Assembly (NCBI RefSeq): GCF_000979455.1
Contig: NZ_JJOY01000051.1
Location: forward strand, 1 to 64,000
DNA: 64,000 bases
Origin: Methanosarcina sp. 2.H.T.1A.6
GTDB lineage: Archaea > Halobacteriota > Methanosarcinia > Methanosarcinales > Methanosarcinaceae
Direction: 5' to 3'
Part shown: piece after piece, positions 56,345 through 64,000 of the stretch
Layout of the letters: each line of letters starts with the position of its first letter
Position numbering within the stretch: position 1 is the stretch's first letter
Notes under the pieces: generated by a model
Database searches by the model: none
What the model saw: only the letters and a program-made list of their open reading frames with translations
What the model was told of the DNA's origin: nothing
Translations under genes and position numbers: made by a program

Positions 56345-56842
56345 AAGAACCCCAGGTCTGAACAATACTTTTCTGAAACAGATTACCTGGATGTATATAA
56401 AGTTTCACATTGAATACGAGGATATACACATTTTTTTACTTTATTTAAATAATTTTGTTCATCCCTTCGGAAACTGACAGGATCTTTAGACCTGTGCATA
56501 ATTTAACTGATTCTATTGTAGCTTGGAAGCATGCAGTTACTTTTGAACTCTCAAAAGGTCTAACCACGCAAAACTCAAAAAATTTATAAAGTACTGGGCC
56601 GATTATAGAGCTCGAGTTTTTGAAATTCCATTTGGCCGAAGTTATCTACCTTTATTACAACGGGAGCGCAGAGGGTCACGAATATCCCTTCCTTTATTTT
56701 CTTTTTGGAAGGCGCCCCCAGGCAAGATTGAGGTACACTTCATGATGTTTTAGTATTGAAAGACTGTCTATGGGGTCAAGGGGAGCATCTCTCAGTCCGG
56801 TGGAGTACTTTTTCCATAGAATTCGGCTTCTTTTAATTGTAC
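56345..56842. other. spacer with a 40-bp motif shared with 31365-31405
   Basis: Bases 56650-56690 (TTTATTAC-ACGGGAG-GCAGAGGGTCACGAATATCC) match 31368-31410 almost base for base. A short block acttttgaactc at about 56539-56552 also recalls the spacer repeat. No gene supported. Confidence 0.5.
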
Positions 56843-57025
56843 GGCTCTTTGCTGTTTCAAGTTTTTACCTTACATTCATTCCCTAAATATTAAAGTAGTA
56901 TATATAAAATTTAACAACATTTGTTGTTGAAAATCGCATTCAATCTCGATTGTTCTCTTTTTTGTATGGTTTCTTTATAACTATATAATTATTTTTGACC
57001 TTTCCTACTTCAGCGAAGAGTCAAT
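56843..57025. mobile_element. possible MITE remnant with inverted ends
   Basis: The left end ggctctttgctgtttcaag (56850-56868, with AATTGTAC before it) faces the right end cagcgaagagtcaattg (57013-57029): read backward this gives CAATTGACTCTTCGCTG, matching the left end in reverse. The same kind of end, GGCTCTTCGCTATTTCAAG, is present alone at 14770-14790. The pattern is like ISL3-type terminal repeats, but the match is imperfect and no transposase is present. Confidence 0.4.
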
Positions 57026-57205
57026 TGTAATATAGTACCAGTCCGGATGTTTTTTGTTAAAATCAATGCCAATGGACTTGTTTTTGTAGCTGTGTAGTTA
57101 TGAACTGCCATAACTTGTAAGGGCTTAACTTTCACCTATAATCTTATATACTTATTATAAATATATATGTAGTTTGTATATAAATACTATGGAGGTTGTT
57201 CAAAT

Positions 57206-59242
57206 ATGATTTCAAACGTTAGTGATATTGAATCTCAAAAGCAAAAAGACTCGTCAAAAAAATTAATAGAAGATGTGGATTTAAAATCAAAAGAAATAAG
57301 CTGGCTAATAGATAACCTTCCAATAACTGTTTTCAGAGTCGCGAATGATTCGTCATGGTCTATGGATTACATAAGTAAAGATGTCGAGAAACTAACCGGT
57401 TATTCAAATATGGATTTCATTAATCAAAAATTATTATGGACTGACATTGTTTTTCCAGAGGATATTCAAAAACACAATACTGTTTTACAGAAAGCAGTTA
57501 AAAACAAAACTTCTTTACAGGTTGAATATAGAATAAAAAAGTCAGATGGTAGTACAGTATACATTCAGGAACAAGCTACTCCAGTGATCGATGATAAAGG
57601 AAAACTGATTTATCTCGAAGGGGTTTTTTTAGACGTCACTCAGCAAGTAATACGACAAGAAGATTCTCGAAGGGTGATTGTTAAAAGTATTCCTAAGCCA
57701 TCATTTGCATATTTTGTAGATTCATCTCGAAAGATAAATTGTATTAGTGATTATTTTGTAGAAGTGTGCCATCTTAAAAGTGAAAATGATTTAGTCGGGA
57801 TGTCGCCTTCTGAAATCATAGAAAGTAGTACTCTAATACAGGGTACTAATGGTACTAATAGTACTAGTAAAACTAAATCGCTTGCTGAAAAAGTACTGGA
57901 AACTGGAGAAGCGGTTTATGATCTTGAAGGTTCTGTTAAACTCAGGGGTGCAGAAAAAGCGTTACTTGTAATATGTTCCGCTGTCCCAATTAAAGATGAG
58001 GCTGGCATTATTGTTGGCAGTCTCACGGTCCTGACTGATATGACTGAAATGAAAGAGAAAGAGAAAGAGGTTAAGGACCTTTTAGATTACACCAACATTT
58101 GTCTGAAAGATCTTGGGGAGGGTATCAGAGGAGTTAGTGAGGGGGACCTTGATGCTCATCTGGAGAAGCTAAAGGACGACGACTTTGGTGACACCTTTGA
58201 CGAATTCAATAAGCTTGTCATTAATCTGAAATCGGTTATTGAAAATATCCTGGCAGACATGCTCACAACCCTGGAAGAAGCTAAGCAGTCCGAAGAAGCT
58301 GTCGGCCAGATGAATATGGGTATGCAGCAAATTTCAACGGCCTCCGAACAGATCGCAACCGGTTCAGAGAACCTTTCGAGGCATGCTGGCACAGCAGCTT
58401 CGGATATAAAAGCTTCTGAAGTAATTTTCAAAAAGCTCAGTGAATCTTCCACTAAATCTTCCAGTTACGCTTCCCAGGCAGGTAAAACCAGTGACGAAGC
58501 CCAGGGTCTCAGTAATATGGCTCTGGAAGAAGTGGAGCAGCTTGTTACAGAAATCTCCAAACTTGGGGATATCGTTCATTCTCTGGATGACGCTGTCAAT
58601 AATATCGGTGCCGTTACAGGGAAAATCAAATCAATTGCTGACCAGACAAACCTCCTTGCTTTGAATGCAGCTATTGAAGCTGCAAGAGCCGGTGAATACG
58701 GCCGTGGATTTGCCGTTGTTGCCGATGAGGTCCGAAAACTTGCAGCCGACTCAAGGAAGAGTACTGATGAGATAAATGAGATTGTTACAAACGTCCAGAA
58801 AGAAACCAAAAAAGTGACGGAAGCTATTAACACCGCGGACGGTCAGGCTAAAACCGGAAGCAAAAACATTAAACAGGCTTTGAATAAGAGTCAGGAAATT
58901 GCCACTGCAGTTGCCACTATCAACTCTATGCTCATCGAACTGGATAGGCTTTCAGATGAAGGCCTGGATAAAATTGAAAATATTGAGAAAAGCATCAGTG
59001 AGACCGCATCTACTGCTGAAGAGAATGCCGCAAGCAGTGAAGAAACCTCTGCTGCTATCGAGGAACAGACAGCTGCCATGCAGCAGGTAAGCACTGCTGT
59101 GCAGAATGTTAGCGAGCTTGCTCAGAAAACAGTCGATGTCCTCTTAGAAAACTTCAAAGTTTCGGGGGAACAGACAAACAATCAACCTTCTTTTGGAAAA
59201 CCACAGCATTTCAACAGGATAAACAATTCTAAACTATACTGA
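57206..59242 (+). CDS. soluble methyl-accepting chemotaxis receptor with PAS domains
   Basis: A 678-residue receptor without membrane segments. Order: N-terminal helix; PAS fold (~30-150, [55 protein letters not shown]); second PAS-like domain (~155-285); HAMP-like linker; and the MCP signalling helix bundle with hairpin tip [37 protein letters not shown] (~490-526). It begins the che operon: GGAGG eleven bases before ATG 57206 and AT-rich promoter (TATAAATATATATG) upstream. Being cytoplasmic with PAS, it probably senses redox or an internal ligand rather than an outside signal. Confidence 0.93.
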   Translation: MISNVSDIESQKQKDSSKKLIEDVDLKSKEISWLIDNLPITVFRVANDSSWSMDYISKDVEKLTGYSNMDFINQKLLWTDIVFPEDIQKHNTVLQKAVKNKTSLQVEYRIKKSDGSTVYIQEQATPVIDDKGKLIYLEGVFLDVTQQVIRQEDSRRVIVKSIPKPSFAYFVDSSRKINCISDYFVEVCHLKSENDLVGMSPSEIIESSTLIQGTNGTNSTSKTKSLAEKVLETGEAVYDLEGSVKLRGAEKALLVICSAVPIKDEAGIIVGSLTVLTDMTEMKEKEKEVKDLLDYTNICLKDLGEGIRGVSEGDLDAHLEKLKDDDFGDTFDEFNKLVINLKSVIENILADMLTTLEEAKQSEEAVGQMNMGMQQISTASEQIATGSENLSRHAGTAASDIKASEVIFKKLSESSTKSSSYASQAGKTSDEAQGLSNMALEEVEQLVTEISKLGDIVHSLDDAVNNIGAVTGKIKSIADQTNLLALNAAIEAARAGEYGRGFAVVADEVRKLAADSRKSTDEINEIVTNVQKETKKVTEAINTADGQAKTGSKNIKQALNKSQEIATAVATINSMLIELDRLSDEGLDKIENIEKSISETASTAEENAASSEETSAAIEEQTAAMQQVSTAVQNVSELAQKTVDVLLENFKVSGEQTNNQPSFGKPQHFNRINNSKLY

Positions 59243-59336
59243 ATGTAAAATCGAGAGCTGTTTGAATTCGGGGCTGATGGAATGCTGCAGTTTGTATCCT
59301 GTAATTCCTATAAGTCCCCCTTTCAGGTGATATAAA

Positions 59337-59816
59337 ATGAGTTATCATAGTCAAATTGTAAATGTGGATAATACTATTCAGGTGATTGTTTTCAGTCTTG
59401 GAGCAGAGCGATATGGGGTTGAAATCTCTCAGGTAAAGGAGATTATCCTGCCAACTCAAATTACCAGAATTCCAAACGTACCTGGCTTTGTAGAAGGAGT
59501 CCTGAACCTCAGAGGTCAAATAGCAGCCATTATTAATCTCAGAAAAAGACTGGGCAAAGAACCGAAGAAAAACGATGAAAATACCCGGATTATTGTTGTT
59601 GAATACAATAATGCCACTATAGGGATGATGGTTGACAGTGTCAGTGAAGTCAAATACCTATCTTCCCAGAATATCGAAGAAATACCCAGGTTTTTAGCTT
59701 TGAGAGACGATTCAAGGTTTTTAAAGGGTGTTGGGAAACTTGAGGATGGTCTTCTCACATTGATGGACCTTAAAGAGTTATTCAGCGAAGAAGAGCTGAA
59801 GGAGATAGGGGGATGA
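59337..59816 (+). CDS. cheW: chemotaxis coupling protein CheW
   Basis: A 159-residue CheW. IQVIVFSLGAERYGVEISQVKEIILP (~15-40), VPGFVEGVLNLRGQIAAIINLRKRLG (~50-75) and MMVDSVSEVKYLS are the typical motifs linking receptor and CheA. It follows the receptor gene after 94 bp and overlaps cheF by four bases (ATGA). Confidence 0.95.
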   Translation: MSYHSQIVNVDNTIQVIVFSLGAERYGVEISQVKEIILPTQITRIPNVPGFVEGVLNLRGQIAAIINLRKRLGKEPKKNDENTRIIVVEYNNATIGMMVDSVSEVKYLSSQNIEEIPRFLALRDDSRFLKGVGKLEDGLLTLMDLKELFSEEELKEIGG

Positions 59817-60613
59817 CCGATAAAGTCCACCTTAGAGCTCCTGTTAAAACTTATGATGGCGGATGGGTGGATGTAGAACTTGTAGTAACCGACAACAGTC
59901 TTATTATAGGCAAAAAAGACATCCCCTTCAGGGAAATAGAAGACCTGGAAGATGTTGATGTAGAGGGTGTTAAATGCATCCAGATTAAAAAAGAGGGTAA
60001 ATTTGTACTTAACCTTCCTCAAAATCTTCATCAACAGGTTTTCAAATTCATTGCATTTAATCTCAAAGCAGATAAGTTTGCAGTGTTTTTTTTGTCGTAT
60101 GCTACTGTTGGTGGTGTTGTTTCATCGAATTCACAGTGGGAAAAAGGGTATTTCAGCGTAACAGATGAAGGATTCTGGTTTTTGTCCTCCAAAAACCAGA
60201 AGAGAATTCCAATTGAAAATCTCGGATCTGTTAACACTGATCTTAGAAACGTGGGTGGGAAACAGAGAAAAGTTCTCATCCTTTCTCATGTTGAAAAAAG
60301 TAATGTAGTAACAAGCCTGGTTCTCTGCCCGGAAAGTACGCTGGAAATGCTTGAAAGCTATCTTCAGCGGCTCTTTAAAAAACATAAACCTTCAATTAAA
60401 TTGTCTGAAGATGAAACGCAAATTCTCACTCTGATATATTCCGGATTAGATTTTGCATCAATTGAAAATATAATCGGAATCTCAACGGATGAACTAAATA
60501 ATTATTATGATCGGCTTGTCGATTCCGGATTAGCTAAAGTTGTAAAAATTAGAAAAGAAATAGAGTTGACCCCTCTTGGGGTAAATATGGTTGATAATAT
60601 ATCTAAAAGATAA
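59813..60613 (+). CDS. cheF: archaeal taxis protein CheF
   Basis: A 266-residue protein of the archaea-specific CheF family (DUF439). It connects CheY-P to the archaellum, and is only found beside che and arl genes. N-terminal beta domain (RAPVKTYDGGWVDVELVVTDNSLIIGKKDIPFREIEDLEDVDV), a PH-like middle (WEKGYFSVTDEGFWFLSSKNQKRIPIENLG), and a C-terminal winged helix (~200-266, SEDETQILTLIYSGLDFASIENIIGIS). Start ATG 59813 overlaps cheW. Confidence 0.92.
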   Translation: MTDKVHLRAPVKTYDGGWVDVELVVTDNSLIIGKKDIPFREIEDLEDVDVEGVKCIQIKKEGKFVLNLPQNLHQQVFKFIAFNLKADKFAVFFLSYATVGGVVSSNSQWEKGYFSVTDEGFWFLSSKNQKRIPIENLGSVNTDLRNVGGKQRKVLILSHVEKSNVVTSLVLCPESTLEMLESYLQRLFKKHKPSIKLSEDETQILTLIYSGLDFASIENIIGISTDELNNYYDRLVDSGLAKVVKIRKEIELTPLGVNMVDNISKR

Positions 60614-60630
60614 TTTTTAGGGGGATACAT

Positions 60631-60993
60631 ATGCCTAAAGTATTAATTGTTGATGACACAGCTTTTATGAGGAAACTTCTAAAAAACATTCTGTTCGGCG
60701 CTGGATTTGATATCGCAGGGGAAGCTGAAAACGGAAAGCAAGCAGTGGAAATGTATCGAGAGCTCAAACCGGATGTCGTTACAATGGACGTTGTTATGCC
60801 TGAAATGACAGGAATTGACGCATTAAAGCAAATAAAGTCCATTGATAAAGACGCTAAAATCGTGATGTGTACTGCCATAGGGCAGGAGAATATAGTAAAG
60901 ACAGCTATAAAACTGGGGGCAAGAGGCTATATTATAAAACCTTTCCAGGCTCCGAAAGTCATTGAAGAAATTAAGAAAGTAATTGGTGGATAA
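60631..60993 (+). CDS. cheY: chemotaxis response regulator CheY
   Basis: A 120-residue single receiver domain. VDDTAFMRK (Asp8, Asp9), phosphorylation Asp53 in TMDVVMPEMTG, Thr in CTAIG and Lys in IKPFQ are all present. GGGG precedes ATG 60631. Archaeal CheY-P binds the archaellum switch through CheF and ArlC/D/E. Confidence 0.96.
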   Translation: MPKVLIVDDTAFMRKLLKNILFGAGFDIAGEAENGKQAVEMYRELKPDVVTMDVVMPEMTGIDALKQIKSIDKDAKIVMCTAIGQENIVKTAIKLGARGYIIKPFQAPKVIEEIKKVIGG

Positions 60994-61006
60994 ATTTGGG
61001 GGTAGC

Positions 61007-62059
61007 ATGATACGTACTCTTATTGTTGACGATTCTGCCTTCATGCGGATGGCAATAAGAAGCATGCTTGCCAGTAGCTCGGATATAAAGATAGTCGGAG
61101 ACGCATGTAATGGAAAAGAAGCTGTAGAAAAGGCAAAAACATTACACCCTGATATAATCATAATGGACGTTAACATGCCAGTCATGGATGGGCTGACGGC
61201 TGTTAAAACCATTATGAATACGAACCCGGTTCCCATCATCATGTTTAGCACCCTGACTACAGAGGGCTCAAAAGAGGCATTAGAAGCTTTGCATCTTGGA
61301 GCAATAGATTTTACTGCAAAATCCGAGTCTCACCATGATGTAAATAAGGCAGAAAGCGAGCTTATCGATAAAATAAAAAATATTCACAGCTCAAATCCTA
61401 ACATATTAAGATTACTTAATATGAGGAAATTTAAAGGGGAGGTTGTCAGGGGAAAATGGAGATGTACCGAGAACTTTGGAATTCTTATAGGTTCATCTAC
61501 AGGCGGTCCTTCATCTCTTGAACAGGTGATTACAAGGCTTCCCGGGGATTTGCCTGCTCCGGTTTTTGTTGTCCAGCATATGCCTGAAGGTAGTTTTTGC
61601 AGGCAACTGGCAGAAAGGCTGAATTTTCTATCAGAGCTGGAAATAAAAGAAGCCAGAAATAATGAAAAAGTAACCGCAGGCGTTGTTTATATCGCACCAG
61701 GCGGCTACCACATGACCGTTAGAAAGGCTCTGGATGTCACTAGAATTAAACTCATAAAAAGCAAGCCGGTTCATGCTGTAATGCCTGCGGTTGATGTAAC
61801 AGCTGAAAGTATGTTAGAGGTATATGGAAAGAACATTGTTGCCTCTATTCTTACGGGTATGGGGTGTGATGGTGCTTCCGGGTTTAAAAAGATACGAGAT
61901 GCAGGCGGTTCCACAATTGCGTGCAGTGAAGATACCTGTGTTATTTTCGGGATGCCAAGAGCTGCAATAGAAGCTGGAGCTATTGATGTTGTGAAACCCA
62001 TTTTTGAGATCCCTGAAGAAATTGTGAAAAAACTGGAGGCGAAATGCAATGGAAAGTGA
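61007..62059 (+). CDS. cheB: protein-glutamate methylesterase CheB
   Basis: A 350-residue two-domain protein: receiver (VDDSAFMRMAIRSML, Asp in IIMDVNMPVMDG, TKSES) and C-terminal methylesterase with Ser (GSSTGGPSS), His (VQHMPEGS) and Asp (TGMGCDGASG). It removes methyl groups from receptors. Start ATG 61007 is chosen after GGGGGTAGC; the frame extends to 60983. It overlaps the next gene by 11 bases. CheR and CheD/C are not in the window and presumably lie further right. Confidence 0.95.
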   Translation: MIRTLIVDDSAFMRMAIRSMLASSSDIKIVGDACNGKEAVEKAKTLHPDIIIMDVNMPVMDGLTAVKTIMNTNPVPIIMFSTLTTEGSKEALEALHLGAIDFTAKSESHHDVNKAESELIDKIKNIHSSNPNILRLLNMRKFKGEVVRGKWRCTENFGILIGSSTGGPSSLEQVITRLPGDLPAPVFVVQHMPEGSFCRQLAERLNFLSELEIKEARNNEKVTAGVVYIAPGGYHMTVRKALDVTRIKLIKSKPVHAVMPAVDVTAESMLEVYGKNIVASILTGMGCDGASGFKKIRDAGGSTIACSEDTCVIFGMPRAAIEAGAIDVVKPIFEIPEEIVKKLEAKCNGK

Positions 62060-64000
62060 TATGGCAGCTTATAAAAGCGATTTCCTTCAGGAGATATACG
62101 AGTGTCTCGACGTATTTAATCAATCTTTTGTGGATTTAGAAAATGGAGACTCTGCCGCAATTGATGAAATCTTTAGAATAACCCATACAATAAAAGGAAT
62201 GGCTGGATTTCTTGGATATACATCACTTGAACATCTGTGTCATAGTATGGAAGAAGTTCTGTGCGGCATAAAAAACGGAGACATAGAGATAGATGGTGAG
62301 CTGGTTGACATTCTGCTTTCAACAGTTGACCGAATCATGGAAATTGTTAAGCAAATAGAAAGCGCAGATAATGATAATGTAAAAATAGAAGATCTTCTGA
62401 ACGCATTTGATACTTACGAAAAAATGATGACTGGTGGACAGGGGTCTCTTTGTATCCAAAATCCCGTGGAAAATAAGGTCTCATCTCCTAAAACAATGTC
62501 CATACAGCAATCAGATGACAATACCTCTTCAAACTCTGAATGCCATGACAAACAGGAAAATGAAGTTACCTGCAATCCTGATGACTACAATCTTGTTCTG
62601 GATGTAGTCCTTTCTAAAGACTGTGTAATGAAGGGTTTGAGAGCAGCATTGATCATAGAATCTCTCAGGGATATAAGCAAATTAGCTAAAATCGATCCCG
62701 ATGAAAATGAGATGGATAACAGCTTTGATGGTCACTTTAAAGTGTTCATTTCAGGAGACAGCAAGAAGGTTGAAGATATTATGGATAAAATTTCAGAAAT
62801 TGAACATTTTAATATTTCTGAAATTAAACCACTTAATATTGCCTGTAATGAAGAAATTAAATGTAATAGCTCTCTCTCAGTAGAATCTCAATCCGGTGTC
62901 CCATCCAAAATGGAAAATGAGGTTCCCTGCAATCCTGATGACTGCAATCCTGATGACTGCAATCCTGATGACTGCAATCCTGATGACTGCAATCTGGATG
63001 ACTGCAATCTTGTTCTGGATGTAACCCTTTCTAAAGACTGTGTAATGAAGGGTTTGAGAGCAACATTGATCATAGAATCTCTCAAAGATATAAGTAAATT
63101 AGCTAAAATAGATCCCGATGAAAATGAGATGGATAACAGCTTTGATGGTCACTTTAAAATGTTCCTTTCTGGAGAAAGTGATGAGGTTGAAGAGTTAATG
63201 GACAGAATTTCAGAAATTGAACAATTTAATATTTCTGAAATTAAACCGCTTAATATTGCCTGTGATGAAGAAATTAAATGTAATAGCTCTCTCTCAGTAG
63301 AATCTCAACCAGATACCTCCTCAACTCCAGTTACAGTGCCTGAAGCAACAGCTGTTTCAGCCACAAACAAATCAAATATACTTCACTCCTGTATGTACAG
63401 TTTGGCAGCAAGACTACGTTGCATTTTAAACAGAATTAGTAAATCAATAAACTGTTTCAAAATAACCGAATACGCTGGAATACTTCCAAGGAAAAAATGC
63501 AAGGACTCCTCTACTGACGGTCCAAAGTCACAGGAAGTCCGGGTCTTAGAAAAAGACTTCGAAATAAATCATGCAATTCCTTATCAAGAGGTGCAATTGA
63601 ACGAAGCTCGGATTCTAGAGCCCGGTTCTGGAAAAACTTTTGATAAGGGTATTTCTGATAAGGGTATTTCTGATAAGGATATTTCTGATAAGGATATTTC
63701 TGATAAGGATATTTCTGATAAGGATATTTCTGATAAGGATATTTCTGATAAGGATATTTCTGATAAGGATATTTCTGATAAGGATATTTCTGGTAAGGGT
63801 ATTTCTGATAAGAGTATTCCTGATAAGAGTATTCCTGATCAAGAGCTGCAATTAGATAAAGCCCAATCTCCGGCAGAGGACTCTGAAAATATCTCTACTC
63901 AGGGATTAAAGTCACAGGAGATCCAGGAAACCGGAGAATCGGAAAAAGACTCAATCAATCACTTATCTGAATCGGCAACATCCGTAAAAGCGCCTATGGA
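62049..64000 (+). CDS. cheA: chemotaxis histidine kinase CheA, 5' part, with domain duplication and repeat arrays
   Basis: Open from ATG 62049 (MESDMAAYKSDFLQEIYE) to the window edge, over 650 codons, no stop. Residues ~1-105 are the HPt domain, with the phospho-His in THTIKGMAGFLGY. Two copies of a CheY-binding (P2)-like domain follow (~173-285 and ~295-420), each LVLDVxLSKDCVMKGLRAxLIIESLxDISKLAKIDPDENEMDNSFDGHFK in pattern, nearly identical at DNA level. Between them lies a CNPDD tandem, and later a 13-unit DKDIS tandem (63646-63840). Dimerisation, kinase and CheW domains must lie beyond 64000. The linker is far longer than in ordinary CheA. Confidence 0.92.
   Translation, partial: MESDMAAYKSDFLQEIYECLDVFNQSFVDLENGDSAAIDEIFRITHTIKGMAGFLGYTSLEHLCHSMEEVLCGIKNGDIEIDGELVDILLSTVDRIMEIVKQIESADNDNVKIEDLLNAFDTYEKMMTGGQGSLCIQNPVENKVSSPKTMSIQQSDDNTSSNSECHDKQENEVTCNPDDYNLVLDVVLSKDCVMKGLRAALIIESLRDISKLAKIDPDENEMDNSFDGHFKVFISGDSKKVEDIMDKISEIEHFNISEIKPLNIACNEEIKCNSSLSVESQSGVPSKMENEVPCNPDDCNPDDCNPDDCNPDDCNLDDCNLVLDVTLSKDCVMKGLRATLIIESLKDISKLAKIDPDENEMDNSFDGHFKMFLSGESDEVEELMDRISEIEQFNISEIKPLNIACDEEIKCNSSLSVESQPDTSSTPVTVPEATAVSATNKSNILHSCMYSLAARLRCILNRISKSINCFKITEYAGILPRKKCKDSSTDGPKSQEVRVLEKDFEINHAIPYQEVQLNEARILEPGSGKTFDKGISDKGISDKDISDKDISDKDISDKDISDKDISDKDISDKDISDKDISGKGISDKSIPDKSIPDQELQLDKAQSPAEDSENISTQGLKSQEIQETGESEKDSINHLSESATSVKAPM
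62557..63313 (+). repeat. in-gene duplication of about 340 bp inside cheA
   Basis: Unit 1 (about 62557-62895) and unit 2 (about 62914-63313) are nearly identical at DNA level. Unit 2 carries several extra tgcaatcctgatgac (15-bp) copies near its start (about 62928-63000), coding the CNPDD tandem. Both stay in frame. The spacing shows a recent tandem duplication of the P2-like segment. Confidence 0.9.
63646..63840 (+). repeat. 15-bp tandem repeat (gataaggatatttct), 13 copies, in frame in cheA
   Basis: Units code DKxIS/P: two DKGIS, eight DKDIS (the last reads DKDIS then GKGIS), followed by DKSIP. The array lies in the linker between the P2-like part and the domains to the right of the window. 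Copy number is a multiple of three bases, so change keeps the frame. Confidence 0.93.

Noticed and set aside
63615-63855. ORFs on either strand (RNTLIRN or IRIFLI units) in the DKDIS array
   Set aside because: These are shadows of the in-frame repeat in cheA, which is open across the whole region from 62049.

Overview
The window is a piece of a Methanosarcina chromosome; whether it comes from M. acetivorans, M. mazei or a close relative cannot be settled from sequence alone. The support is a soluble heterodisulfide reductase operon (hdrA1-C1-B1), three copies of the Methanosarcina-type UPF0228 family, an archaellum operon, an archaeal che operon with cheF, class I HMG-CoA reductase, PGF-CTERM/PKD/YVTN/LVIVD surface proteins, TATA boxes close to start codons, frequent TTG starts and AT-rich spacers.

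Layout. Bases 1-2200 hold a candidate peptide-modification cassette: the 3' end of a Cys/Pro repeat protein, a PqqD-radical SAM-SPASM enzyme and a small third protein. Bases 2200-10000 are leftward housekeeping and envelope genes: a dolichol-kinase-like enzyme, a flippase-like membrane protein, a sugar nucleotidyltransferase, an OB-fold protein, three tandem FKBP isomerases, SdpI-like and HdeD-like membrane proteins. A large PKD surface protein, a tRNA-Ala and two nearly identical tRNA-Ile genes follow, then two paralogous winged-helix regulators separated by repeat-rich DNA, then hdrA1C1B1.

Bases 20200-31600 are a rearranged surface-protein island. The 3' end of hdrB plus the neighbouring YVTN gene has been duplicated, leaving an hdrB pseudogene. 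A C39-like protease gene is broken. A spacer repeat occurs three times and donates the same promoter and signal-peptide start to unrelated genes, and one UPF0228 gene is cut off by it. After a 117-bp MITE-like element and an FMN-binding protein comes a Gabija-like defence pair (OLD ATPase-TOPRIM nuclease plus UvrD-like helicase).

Bases 36400-41200 carry small genes, a repeat surface protein and a LeuC/AksD-type hydro-lyase. Bases 41300-49400 are a complete leftward archaellum operon (arlB, arlD/E, arlG, arlF, arlH, arlI, arlJ and an extra coiled-coil gene). Then come 2-oxoacid:ferredoxin oxidoreductase (korAB), small membrane proteins, hmgA and a DsrE-like protein. The rightward che operon (soluble PAS receptor, cheW, cheF, cheY, cheB, cheA) runs off the right end. 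CheF is the adaptor expected to link the che system to the archaellum encoded 8 kb away. The cheA here is unusual: it has an internally duplicated domain and two in-frame 15-bp repeat arrays. Coding reaches base 64000.

The most novel-looking items are the Cys/Pro repeat plus radical SAM cassette, the repeat-expanded CheA, the promoter-carrying spacer repeats, and the degenerate MvhD-like tail on HdrA1 together with a missing CCG cysteine in HdrB1.
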